DNA from: Clonostachys chloroleuca
Taxonomy: Eukaryota > Ascomycota > Sordariomycetes > Hypocreales > Bionectriaceae
Assembly: GCA_037952775.1 (NCBI GenBank)
Contig: JBANAY010000003.1
Span: 21,948,001-22,012,000, forward strand
DNA: 64,000 nt
Direction of reading: 5' to 3'
The stretch's first letter is position 1. Every line of letters starts with the position of its first letter. Positions 25,601 to 38,405 of the stretch are shown in pieces. A model generated the notes under the pieces. That model was given only the letters and a program-made list of their open reading frames with translations. It searched no databases and was not told the DNA's origin. Both the position numbers and the translations under genes were made by a program.

Positions 25601-28600
25601 TGGTGGATTTGTGCCTCGATCTCCCCGAGTTCCACTCTCTGGCCGTGAATTTTCACTTGCGTGTCTTTGCGGCCTAAATATTCGCAAGTACCATCAGCAT
25701 TTCGACGTACCAAATCACCAGTAAGATATCCTCTGCGACGTGATGCTTCACCAGGTAGCCAGTCAATTTCCTCTATCCAAGCTGCATTCTGCTCGGGCGA
25801 GACATTGATGTACCCTCGGGCTAGCATAGGTCCCTGGATTAGAAGCTCGCCTATGCCACCTACCGGCACGAGCTCCTTCATATTGTCTGGGTTGACCACC
25901 CAGAATGCGCTAGACATTGGGACTCCGATGTTGGTTGGCTTATCGTCTCTCCCTACGTCGGGATTACGAGCACAGGAAGAACCTTCAGCAGGACCATATA
26001 GCCCATTGAGCTGTACATGGTCCTTCCAGCGGTCTGAAATCGTCTTGGTAATGGCCTCGCCACCCAGTCCAACAGTCTTTATCAGCGGCACGTCTTCTGG
26101 GCGCAGTAGGTTCAGGACTGTCGGGGTGCAGAACAGCCAGTTTGCTTTGAATGCCCTTATTGCACCAGCCAAGTCATTGAGTCTTGCTTCCTCGGAGGGT
26201 ATACAGACACACCCGCCTCTGCTAAGTGTTCCAATCACATCAAAAATTCCGAGGTCGAATGTGAACGCACAAAAGTTGAAAACACGACTATGAGGTCCTA
26301 AGTTCAGTTCATGACCATACGAGTTCATGAATCCAGTGCAGATTTGGTCATGTTGGATGAGGATTCCCTTTGGCTTTCCTGTTGAGCCGGATGTAAAGAT
26401 GACAAAACTGGCATTATTTGGTTTGGTGGAAGATGAAACTGGTTGGACGGCATCGGGGAGGTCTCTCAAGAATGCCTCATCGATAACCAACGTGCTTGTC
26501 TGTAGATCACGCAGTTTCCCCTCCAGTACCGGAGATATAATAACCAGTTTAGCATTGGTTCCGTCGATAATGGACTGGAGCCTTGCAGTTGGCGCAGCTG
26601 GATCAAGTGGAACAAAGGCACCGCCTGCCATCTGGATCGCCACCATTGTGACAACAGCCCACGCCGATTTAGGATAACAGAAAGGAACCAGAGTCTCAGA
26701 ACCGACGCCAAGTTCTTGTAGCTTCAGTGCCAACCGAGAAGCATAGACTCCAAGCTCGCCGTATGTCAAATCCTGGTCCCAGGCAGCAACAGCTATATCA
26801 TCCGGACGGTTCTTGATCTGTTCTTGTATAAGCCAGTGTGTGCATGAGTTGACTGGTAAGCAGAGGCGCTGAGAGTCGATGGCATGCTGCATATCCCACT
26901 GACCGACAAGAGACACGCTTCCGAGCGGCTCTTCCACCTTGACCAAAAGTTGTTGAATAACGTGTTCAAGGTGGTTGGACATTGCCACTACTTGATCTTT
27001 CGAGATGATGTTGCCATCATAGAATAAACGCTGATAGAAATGGTCCTCATAGACATTGCTGACAAGCACCAAGGGATAATTGAAGTAGTCGCCCAATGTC
27101 TCCTGTACCATCTCTTGTTCAGTGCTACCTGCGATAAGGATGGAGTGGCCGCCAGATTCTTTGTCACTATTCTTAATAGTAGGTTGAATAACTAGCAAAG
27201 TGGTGAAGTCAGCTGCCACTCTCGCATCATTGCTGGCCCTTGAGATCTTCTGTAGGCCAAACTGTTCGAATGGAATAGTTTCAACAGCATCCTCCTGGGC
27301 TGTCTGAAGAAACTGAGCCACACTATAGTTGCTATCCAAACGGAGGCGCACGGGGACAGTAGCAATACCAGGCCCTGGCATGTTTTCGATTCCAGGGACC
27401 GGCGCCTGTCGTCCCGACACGGTGACTCCAAAGCAGATATCATCAGAGTTGCTGTAGCTTGCAAGAAGGACAGCCCAAGCAGCACGGATTATTGTAGCGC
27501 TCGTAATTGAAGTGTGCTTATTCCCCTTCAGGTTAATATCGTGACGAAAGTACTGGGGCAATCTTTCCTTGTACGCTGCAGGGCTGTATGGAAGAGGAGG
27601 GAATGACATTTTCGTGCTCCCGGCTAGCTTACTGGCCCAGTATTCCCTACATTTATCGGAGTCGAGGTCCACGATGTACTTGATGAAGGTCGAGTATGGA
27701 GATAGATCTTCCACAGCTTGTCCTGTATATATCTTCTCAAAAATATCGGTTATTACGCGTAGTGACCAACCGTCATAGAGTGCATGATGGGCAGTCCAGA
27801 CAAAGTATTTGTCATCACCGCACGACAGAATCGTGTATCTCGAAAGCGAGGCTCCGTATCCAAAGTCTGCATAGTCTTTCTGGCGAATGTATGTCGCCGG
27901 ATCGGGGGCGCTGCTGTGCTCCCAGAGGGTATTCTCCTTGATGACGAGCTGGATTGTCTGGCCATCGATCAGGACGAATCGGGAACGAAAGTTACCACAT
28001 ATCTGAAGCGCCCCGTCCCATGCATATTTCACTTTTTCAACGTCAGTATACTCGGGTATTCTGTAAACGTACTTGCAAACATAGGATCCCGGCAGCTTAG
28101 CCGTAAGTGCCATCAAGCCTTCCTGCATCGGCGAGCATGGGAAGGCATCTTCAACAACCTGCTCGCTAGACAACCCAAGGCGCTCCCTCATACTCTGATC
28201 CTGCAACTGCTCAATTATATTCTGATTAAGGAGGCCGAACCGTGATTCAGTTCTTTGATCGTGCACACTTTCATTGGATTCAACTGCTTTTGCAGCGACC
28301 GAAAGGAGAGTTGGGTTGTCGAAGACATCTTTCGTGGATAGGATAATTCCGTTTTGACGACAAAGGCTGATCAGTTTGATGACAGAGATCGAGTCACCGC
28401 CTATTCGCAAAAAGCTATCGTCTCTTCCAATAGATTCCGGTGGCAATTGTAGAACTTCGGCCCAGATTGAGCGGAGGCGAGTTTCCATTTCCGTCTCCGG
28501 GGCGCGTTTCTCAGAGTCAAGACGTGAATAGGCATTAAGCATGTCACTGGTTAGCGTGGCAGTGAGTTGCCCCAACTTTTTCCTGTCCAACTTTGTTGAG

Positions 28601-31600
28601 CTAGTGGAAGGCATGAACCGGCAATGGAGAATGTGAGTAGGGATCATGTATCGTGGCAGCTTAGAGCCCAGTTGGCCCAATAAAGCGGCAATGCGAATTT
28701 GATCCTCTGCTGATGGAGGATGAAAGATTTCCTCTGGAACAACATTCCCGGTTCTTCTTTCATCACTGAAACACAAATATGCAACCAGAACAGTGCTAGA
28801 AACAGATTTGAGAACATCGACGACGACCTGATAGACACCAGGTAGTTGTGGCCGGATGTGGTTTTCGATTTCTTCAAGTTCAACCCTCATGCCTCGAATC
28901 TTGACTTGTGTGTCTTTTCGGCTTATGAATTCTATCGCCCCGTTGAAATCATAGGAACAAAGGTCTCCAGTCTTATACATCCTACCCCAACCAGGTAGCC
29001 CCTGGTGTGTCGCCCAAGTGGGCAATGTGCGAATGATGGTTGATTCTGTCTGGGTTCTATCCGCAAGATACTCCCTGAGAAGTGTTGGCCCTTGGATCAT
29101 AGCCTCGCCAGAAGTCCCAATTGGGGCCAGTTTCCCTGGATCTTGAGGATCGATAATCCAAATATTGGCTGCCATGGGACGGCCAATACACCTTGGGGAC
29201 TCTCTGGTAGAAGCCCATTCATGAATTGTGTTGAAAACACAAGTCTCACCAGGGCCCCATGCATTGAGCAGCCTCACTTTTCCAAACCAAGTGTCGAGTA
29301 TATCCTGTCCAACAGACTCTCCACCAAGCAGTATCAACTCCATACTCGGGACGTCTTGTGGAACTAGCGTTCGGAGAAACGCAGGAGTCGAATACATCCA
29401 ATTGGCCGACTTTTCGCTCACAAACTGAGCTAAACGATTCGTTCGGTCATGTTCAGAAGGCACACAGAGGCAGCCGCCAACAATGAGAGGTGCGACTATC
29501 TCTCCAATCGAGAAGTCAAAAACATAGGCAGCAAATTGTAGCATTCTGGTTTTTGAAGTCATCCCTAGCATCGTCGATCCTTCTGTCTGACTAGTGCATA
29601 CAGCCTTATGTTCCATGACGAAACCTTTCGGGATGCCTGTGCTTCCCGATGTGAATAAGACATAAGCGGCCTGTTCGGGGGATACATCCACAACTCCATC
29701 CTCGTTTGACTCGCTGTCCTTGAGGTCATCGAGGAGGCTATGGCCCACTTCCAGCACTGTTTCCAGGAGTAAAGAGCAGAGAGGCTTAGTTTCATAGGAT
29801 GACAGCGCTAACCTAGCCTGCGTCTGAGATACAACCTGTTGTAGACGTTGAATGGGATGAGATGGGTCGAGAGGAACCCAGGCTGCGCCCGCTTTGTTCA
29901 CCGCGAGGATAGCAACGTAGTACCATACCGATTTCTCAAAGCACACATGAACCAAATCGTTCGATCTGACACCCAAGCTCTTCACAAGGTGTCGCGACAG
30001 CCTGTTTGCGGCATCATTCAGCTCTCCGTATGTCAGCTTCAAGTCCCACGCATCGATGGCAGGCTCTGCACTTCGGAGCTTTGCCTGTCTCTCAACAAGA
30101 TGGTGAAAGCATTCATCAACGATGCGAACATCCCCAACATTAGCTTCACGTGAATAGGCAATGTCCCATGGGCCTGACACGGAGATGTCGTGTAAGGGCC
30201 TGTCTTCGGGAACGAGCAGCTGATCAATAACGTGTTTTAGATGATGGTACACCGCTTCAAGTTGCTTCTCCGGAACGATATCAGCGTAGTAAGTGAAGTC
30301 TATTTCTATGTAGCCCTTGCCAATACGTGGCTGGATGACTAGTGGATAGGTGAAATAATTATTCATAGCCTCTTCGGAAAGACTCATCTCCTCTTTGCCT
30401 TGGTAAAGAATAGCATCGGTAGCTTCTAGTGCAGCAGACGACAGGTGGTTCAAGGGCTGTATGACAAACAGGTTTGAGAAATTACAAGCTTCCTTGGCGT
30501 CTTGGCTGAGCTTTGCGATATTCTGTAAGCCAAGCTGTTCATATGGAACCATCTCGGTGGCTTGAGTTTGAATGTCCTGAAGGAAGCTCGAAATTTTCTG
30601 GTCTTCCACAAGATGGACACGAACTGGGACCGTAGCAATCATTGGGCCGGGGATGTCTCCTAAGCCTGGAACTGGAGCTTGTCTGCCAGAAACAGTGGTG
30701 CCAAAACACACATCATCTGTGTCGCAGTATTTTGCCAGGACCAAGGCCCAGGCAGCACGGAGGATCGTAGCTGCCGTGAAACCAGGCTTTGAGAAATTGT
30801 GGAAGGGCATGGTTAGTTTCTTCACCCGCCCTGACATTTTGGAATTGGTGGTTGGCCGAGCAGTAGGGAATAATGCTGGTTTTGCGCCCTCAAGTTGTCC
30901 ACGCCAGTAGTCTCTCGCTGATTCTATATCCAAAGACTCAACGTACTTAATAAAGTTGGCGTAAGGCATTGTGAACCCAATGCTTTGGCTATCGTGATAG
31001 GCATTGTACAGCCCGTCCAAAACTAGCTTCATCGTGAGGCCATCAAAAGCAGCATGGTGTAGGATCCAAACAAAGTAAATAGCGCCGTCGTCTTGATGCA
31101 CGAGAGCATATCGGCTCAGACGATCGCCATAGGCCATTCGGATAGACCGAGCATGATTGACATAAGTATGTACATCTAGGCCCGATGGCGGCTGCTCCCA
31201 GGAGGTATCGTCTTGGACCACAACTTGGAGGGCCTTGTCATCTATGCTGCATATTCTGGAGCGCAAGGTCGAACACCTCTGTATTACCAAATTCCATGCA
31301 GCTTGGAAGCGTGCAACATCAACGGATTCAGAAAGTTTGTATACCCAACGATGAACGTAAGAGCCCGGTTGAGTTACTGCTAGAGCCATGAACCCCTCTT
31401 GTAGAGCAGTACAAGGATATATGTCTTCGATATATCGCTGATCAGAGAGAGAGCAAGCTTGAATGGCTTTTTCTATCATACTCGATGTGTCTTCCACTAG
31501 TGGAGCAACCATGATAAAGCGCTCGCTCACCAGTGTAGTGCCATCATCGTCGATCGTAGCAATGCCAGCCATATCTGAAAGCCTGGGATGTTGCACTGCC

Positions 31601-34600
31601 TCCGCCGGTGCAATTCGAAGTCCAATTTCATAAGCGACCTTGACCATCTCGATAATCACGAGGGAGTCACCTCCTAACAAGAAAAAATTATCGCTCTTGC
31701 CAATCTTTTGTGGGCTTATGGAGGCTATCCCTTGAAGAACCTTGGTCCAGATTGCCCTAAGAATAACCTCGATTTCCGTTGTCGGAACCTGCTCGTCTGG
31801 TAGTGAATGAGTCGTTTCTAGCGAGCTGGACACAATGAGATCTCTCTTCTCTTTGGCTGAAAGTGCCGTTGAATTGAGAATCGAAACATCGGGGGAAGAG
31901 TCGACATCTTCCACTGGCCCCTCAGCGATCTCATCGTCATCTTGGGGGTTGACTGGGAGACCTCCAATGGGCTTCCCACCAGAAAACACGGACCGCAAGT
32001 TGAAGGGTACACCTTCCTGCCATAGTCTGCCGAGTGAGGTCAGGAACCGCGATATGTTGTCTTTGCTCCTTGTCTGTGACGAGACATAGCTGAAGCTTAC
32101 GTGCTTCGCATCACAGATCTGTCGAAGGGGCACAGCAAGAGTTGAATGAGGTCCAACTTCAAGAAAGAACTGATTTCTAGACGACATCCCAAGGAGACAT
32201 GCAACAGCGGAGCCGAAAAGAACTGGCTTGGTCAAGTTCTTGACCCAGTACTCCGGTCCAAGGTCCTCGTCTTCACTCAGCCTTCTTCCGTACGTGGATG
32301 AGTAATATGCCGCTTTTTGCTCCTTGTTTGGCCGAGAAGACTTAACATCGTCCTCAAGCATTCCCTGTAAGAATTTTCCAGCTACCTCATGCATTTGATC
32401 TAAAGTAGAATTAGAAAGGCGGTTCCGTAGAGGTATTATCAAGAGTAAGACATATACGTACCAGAGTGATAAGCCATCTCTGTCTTCACCATGCGAGTAG
32501 TTACATCAGGCCTTGCGTTTTCGATCGTGGCCAGGACCTCCTTCAAGGTTTCTAGATCACCCGTAAGAGTTGAACTCGCAGGGCTGTTCTCACAGCCGAC
32601 AACAACACCCTCACGAAGAAAAGGGCGGGTTGCCTCGGCATCCAAGCTTACAGTTGCCATACCGCCATGTTTAGTACGGCCTGCAGCAATTTTCCCGTAG
32701 TGATAAGCCACAACAATGGCATCGTGTAGACTCAAGTAGCCAGCGGCATAGGCAGCAGCAATCTCACCACTTGAGTGCCCAATGACAGCTTCCACCGGAA
32801 TCTCTAGTCGCTCGAATTGCCGCAATAAGGCAATTTGTAAGGCTGTACATAGTGTTGGGGCCAGTTCAGCGTGATTGACGCGATTCTTGGGGTCACTGGG
32901 GCTCCTGGTGGTTTCATCTAGCAAAAATAACAGTCGTTAACCAACGTTGCGTGTTTAAACCGGAAGAATGGGCTCTTCACTCACCTAAAATGCTCCAGGA
33001 TGGGGGCTGTACTATCCCACTCAAAATGTTATCCATCATCTCAAGATCTTTCTTGACACTTGGGTATGCTTCAATAAGTTCAACACCCATACCAGCCCAT
33101 TGTGCTCCTTGGCCCGTAAATATGAGAGTAAGTTGTGGAGGACTGGAGGGCAATTTGACATGGTTCGAAATGCTAATGAATTTTCCTTGGGAGAAAATGG
33201 AGAATGCCCTGTGATCCAACGCTTTGCAGCGTATTGCTCTTGTGTAAGCAACGTCGACCGCCCGATTACTGTGAGCCAGACAGTAATTCTCATACGCCTC
33301 GATCTGCCTTGTCAATAAACGGGGCGATGGTCCAGAGAAGAGAATGAGTTGCGGATCCGTGAGTCTCTGTTGTTCTTGATGGGCCACGGGAGGCGGATCG
33401 ATAATCATCTTTTCGTGTATGAGTAAGATAAATGCATAAGGTTAGGCAATAAACATACATGAACGTTGGACCCTCCGGCATCGAAACAATTGATGCTGAC
33501 CCTTCTATTTTGATCTTGAGGACTTGGATATGCGGCCGAGGAAGATTCCCTGTCTTCCACCCAAAGCATGGTGTTAAGCAGATTCGCCATTCCTGCCACA
33601 TTTTGTCCACTGCCACTTTGTGGCTTGATCGAGTTGATATTGACATGTTGCACGTCGAACACGTTGTTGATGGATATTCTTTCGGCTTCATTGACCGATG
33701 GACGCATGTGTCCAGTAGTCTACTGCTAATTAGTAACGAACAAAAGCAAGTTCATAGTAGTTACCGCCTAAGAACCAAGAAGACGATGGTAAAGAATTTA
33801 TAACTCACCTCCACTACGGTTGTATCAATGGGATTCAAGCCTGCTTTCTGGTACGCTCTGCGGATAATTGAATCATACGCCAGTTCCGAAGTGATTTCAT
33901 CTTCATGAGCAGAGCTGTAGTAGTCCGTCTCGATGGCCCGTATGAGTGCTCGTATAGGATTCCCGTCCTTCAGAGCAGCATCTAGTGGTTTGACATAGAC
34001 AGCCGCGAATTCTCCCTGTCCCGCCGTTGTATTCGATGAGGGTCCAATGCAAACGGCTACAGCAGAGTCAGCCATTCCAGATGCAATTGCGTAACACGCT
34101 TCGTGTAAAGCAATGAACGCCGCCGATGGACCAGAGCCAATGCTCACACTGATATCGCGTTAGAGTACGACCACCATCAGGCTGTTGGAGAAGCTTACCA
34201 GGGTCCACGTAGACCAATTCTACTTCCAAGGCTCCCAGCGATTTTGGACTCATTTTCAGAGTCGCCCTGTCCTTCGGTACCCGAATTTCCCAGAAAAATA
34301 CCAATATAAGTATCTTCATCAGTGAAAGCTGTCTCACACGCATCCTCCAGGCATTCCTGTACCACATCAGAAAGGATATGGAGGCCTGCAACTTCTAATT
34401 AATCGACATTAGAGCCCTGGTTTAAGAGGTCAAAACAGCCGGTGGTAGACTCACCTTTGGTGTCACAAGTCTCACCGGTGGCGCCATGACGCCGGGTCGC
34501 CTCCGTCTGATTCACATTATCCTCAAGTAAACCCGTGGATTCTTTTAACAATGGAATGGCGCCAGTAGATCGTATCCCCGCTCCACATATGGCGATTGGC

Positions 34601-34623
34601 AGTTTCTCAGTGGTTCCAGCCAT
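10601..34623 (-). CDS. Six-module NRPS with N-terminal degenerate KS, AT and carrier domain
   Basis: Giant synthetase of about 7,881 residues. Exons: 34623-34455, 34394-34199, 34148-33809, 33719-33459, 33408-32985, 32917-32462 and 32399-10601. Order with approximate residues: KS-like (8-330), AT (GQGAQW about 410, GHSSGE about 510), T (GGDS 861), then six C-A-T modules with C HHxxxDG at about 1063, 2153, 3238, 4321, 5411 and 6491, A TSGSTG at 1531, 2620, 3698, 4793, 5876 and 6951, T GGDS at 1948, 3035, 4116, 5205, 6286 and 7366, and a last C at about 7578 reading HQAIHDEW. No E, N-methyl, TE or reductase domain is seen. The KS has lost Cys/His/His. A single-base deletion at about 23,019 breaks the frame inside A3 (after FGNFIFD); adding one base makes the total divisible by three. 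The product is inferred to be an acyl-hexapeptide. The exon 2 start could also be 34385, in the same phase. Confidence 0.95.
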
Positions 34624-37392
34624 GTTTTTCTGATGGTTGGACCTCAACGGAGGTTGTCTTCTAGCGAGTTCCAGGCTGATGAGATGAGGTTGGTCTAGCA
34701 AGTGTTGGTTTCCCGCTTGCTGGAATGGTCAATTGAACTTATGGTCTGGAACATCAGTCGCGTTAGGGATCTTCACCACGGTCAAAATAAAAGAAGACGA
34801 TGTGTATTGTGTCCTGTTTACCAAGTGCTTGGTGAGGGAGATCAGCACTTACTTGGTGGGTAAAGCTCCCAACAATATCACCAGACACTGGCCTTCAGTT
34901 TCCGTCCAAGGAAACACTCCTGTTGCGCTCTTGGGTGTAGTTACAGTATACTAGTTTACTCTCAGGCGGATTCTGGAAGGTGTAGCCGGGCGTATCACGG
35001 ATTGTAATCCAATATGGAATTGACTAAGAAGATCAGCCTGCTGTATCACATTGAATAACCTTCGTGGCGCATCCCAGAAGGAAAGGGGGGACAACCGGGT
35101 ATAGGAGCAGTGGTATTCATATTTACTAGACCCAATAGCCTGATAGTAATTCGTTGAGGCACCCCCAGATCGGAGGCAACTGTGTATGCACTTTGCCATG
35201 TCTCTCCTCAAATCATAAGCAATGCACACATCCGTTCACCGTCAGCATGGATTGATACTACAGCGCTAACCAATCAATCATGCATATTCTCAACTAGGGG
35301 ATCGCCAAGTAGGAGACTTTAAATCACACGCTATTACCCATAAGGATGTTACAGTGGCGATCCCTTCAGGGGCAGGCTGACAATCCAGGTGGTAGTTTAC
35401 TTGACACGGGTAATCAAGTCAGCCGATACAGGCACTTCAGGTGCAATCACACCCAATTTCTCGATATCGACGGGATCAGGGTTGTGCCGACCCCAGGCTT
35501 ATTGCGAGATAGTAGCCTTCTCGCATGTCAAACTAGGGTTTTCATGCGAGTTCCGAGGAATCAAGGTTTTTCAAGGGTAACCTCAGGACACCTAGTTACT
35601 GAATTTGACAGCATTGTGTCAGAAAATGCATGGTCATAGCAACTTAGATAGGTGGATCGTGAGGCCTGACTAATGTCTTTATTATCAGAGTACGGACGAA
35701 AGAAGGGCCATTCCTGCTGCATAACTGATTAAGCTCATAAACTCTCCGCTTTTTAATTTTATGGAGAGCTATGCAGGTAATGTGGATCTCATAAAGATCT
35801 CTCGTCAGCAGAGACAGAACAGTTATTGTCCGGTGCACCCTTAGAAACTTGGTCCAAAGCTCGTGTCGATACAAGGAATACTTCAGTTGAAATGACAACA
35901 CATTGACTTCGAACTATACATAACGCCACCTACTTGCTAAGTGTAGCGCAATACCACCTCGGTTTCCGTGGCTTATGAGCGGGATATGGATGTGTTTAAA
36001 GGTTGCATTTATCCATTTATCCCAGCTTTCATATAATCGTTTAATAGGTTTTGATCAAGTATTATCTAAGATGTGGATAGGATTTGAGCGAATCTATTTT
36101 CCCGAGAGGCCTCCTCTAAGAGAGTCGTCGTCCCAGTTCTATGCTGAGCTTGCAGTAATGCTACAAGGGTACACATTACTATACTAGGGGATGACCCCGC
36201 CGTGACGGCATGTATCACGGCACAGTTCTTTAGGCTTTTTAAGGGTACAATGGCACTGAGCACCGTGGGTTTACGAGCAGCTGCGTCCTGTTGCGCTCAG
36301 GTGATCCTCAATTCCGCCACCGTTGCGTGTATATCCGTGGCTCCAAACAATTTCGATAAAAGAGAGCTAACGATTCCGGAAGACTTTCCTATACCTTACT
36401 CAGACAAGCCATATCATGTATGCTAAGCTTTCCCGAGAGAGATTACTTCCTTTCGAATCATTGCCTTCTTGCAACACAGCATGGGCAGCTGGCATACGCC
36501 GAGATGGTTTCTGCCCTGCCGCCTTGATTCTGGAATTATCTAAGTATGCAGCTCACTATACTGGCGAGATTACGCTTATTCCAGCTAGAACTCCTCCTGG
36601 GTTGTGTTAGTTCAAGTGAAACATAGTTCTCAAGGACGACCTGAACACGCGGGCAAAATCGAGGGCAATGACTGTTTTGTCCTGTTTGTCTAAATTATCT
36701 TGGTCTTTCGGCTTGAAATAGGGAGAGCCGAAAGGTGGCTGTTGGTTATCAGCAATAACGTGACGTGTACTACCTCTAGAAGTCGCAAAATCCGACGTTG
36801 TAGACATTGCCTCATATCTTTCTGCTTTGCCGTCCACAGCCTGATATGTGATATGGACGGTAGCTTCCAAGGGCCGGTGATTCAACACTTGCTTGCCAAA
36901 ACAGGTTTGCCTCCCTCTGTGATATTATCACTGCGACCCTCTCCTTTAAAAACGACAGTCATTGAAATTCATGCAGGATTTTTGGGCACCTGATAAGTCT
37001 ATCTAAAAGCGAAGGCTCTCAAAAATCATCGTTGAGAAATCATAGCTTCATCGACTTTTCACCACTCTGTGAAAGTTCACATAGTGCTTCATATACGTCG
37101 TCATACTGTTGTTGTTAAGTGACACAACAGTCTACTTTTAGATTTCTTTAGAATACAATTAGAAAGCCTTGGTACTTGGGCGCTCCTGGATGGCGATCAA
37201 TGCCTTCAACACATTCGCTACGCAGGAGACGTAATGATTAAGCATTTGTGAACTATAACTTGAGAGATATCCTTTATAAATACAAGTGAGCCAACGAGGA
37301 GAATAAATGAAACTGATGATGGGAAATGAATAAGTTAACATCAAGAAGAAACGGTCCGAAAGCATAGATTGGTGACCAAGAGCGCACACACT
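34624..37392. other. 2.8-kb region upstream of the NRPS without a recognised gene
   Basis: Holds the NRPS promoter at its left end. The rest has only short open frames. Two have somewhat protein-like composition: plus strand about 36202-36600 in two frames, and minus strand 36888-36607 (93 codons, no known motif). I cannot assign either. The region may contain a degraded gene or an unrecognised small gene; no transposon motif or terminal repeat was found. Confidence 0.5.
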
Positions 37393-38405
37393 TTAGATAT
37401 ATCCCTGCTTCTTCATCTCCGCCTCAACCCATCGTTCCAACTTCTCAGCCAGCTCCAAATCCTTTGACTTCGCACTCTGTAGCATGCCTCCAGTCTTGGC
37501 GATTCGCTCAAAGTACTCTCCACTCTGTTCTGGCTTCATCTCAGGGCTCGCGGCGCAATACACAGGAGTCCACGCGCCCTTGTCAGTCGGCCATCTAGCC
37601 CCAATGGCCTGGGCGATGCCGGAAGCGATGGTCATGAACCAGGGCATCTCAAGGGCCCGGTCATCCAGCTCCGACTCTACAATGCCAGGATGCACTGAAG
37701 AGGTCCAAATTTCTCCCTTACCATTCTTGGCGCTGCTCGACCCAGGCCCGTAGCGTTTGTTGAGCGTTTTGGCGTGCAGAATGTTGGCCAGCTTGGATTG
37801 ACCATATCGGGTTATTGGGGTTGCTTTCGCCAGCGAAGTATCTTCAAAGTCAATGCCGGGCTTCGGAGCAGACATGTGTCCGCCGGATGTCAGGTTGACG
37901 ATGCGTACACTACCAGCAGGAAGGGTCTTGGAGGTTTCGAGGAGCAGAGGGAGCAGGTGTGAGGTAAACAGCCAGTGTGCGATATAGTTGATCTGCCAGT
38001 GAGCTTCGTAACCGTTCTCTGTAAGTTCGAAAGGGGTGGCCATAATGCCTGCGTTGTTCACCAGACCGTGCAGCGCTGTTTCCTTGGTCATGAAAAGATT
38101 GGCTGCAGCCACGACAGTGGGCAGGGACATGTGATCCATAACCAGTACGCTGAGGTTAGAGTTGGGGTAGATTGATTGTATCCCTTCAATTGCTTTTTGA
38201 CCCTTGGCTTCTGAGCGCGCGCAAAGGTATACATGGGCGCCACGTTGTGCGAGACGAGCTACTGTGTAGTAGCCTCTAGGATCTACTTAGTTGTTGATGG
38301 CGGAAAGGGATGTCTGAAGTCAGTTGCTTACATGCCAGCGGTACCACCGGTGACGATATAGACCTTGCCTGAGAGGCTTGGAAGAGAGTCTGGGTGAAAT
38401 GTCAT
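37393..38405 (-). CDS. Short-chain dehydrogenase/reductase (retinol-dehydrogenase-like)
   Basis: Predicted 318 residues from exons 38405-38332 and 38275-37393 (intron 38276-38331). The Rossmann motif TGGTAGIGYY is assembled across the intron, which confirms the splice. Then come LCARSEAKG (NADP-type basic residue after the second strand), VNNAGIM, IVNLTSGGH with the catalytic Ser, and YGQSKLAN with the catalytic Tyr/Lys. The C-terminal VHPGIVESEL is typical of the family. The start at 38405 is the only ATG before the motif. It sits between the NRPS and the complex I paralogue, so a tailoring role (reduction or oxidation of a carbonyl/alcohol on the product) is plausible but not shown. Confidence 0.9.

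Noticed and set aside
32985..34623. Separate small PKS gene upstream of the NRPS
   Set aside because: All exons join in phase through short canonical introns into the NRPS frame, and the KS and AT pieces have no own stop before it.
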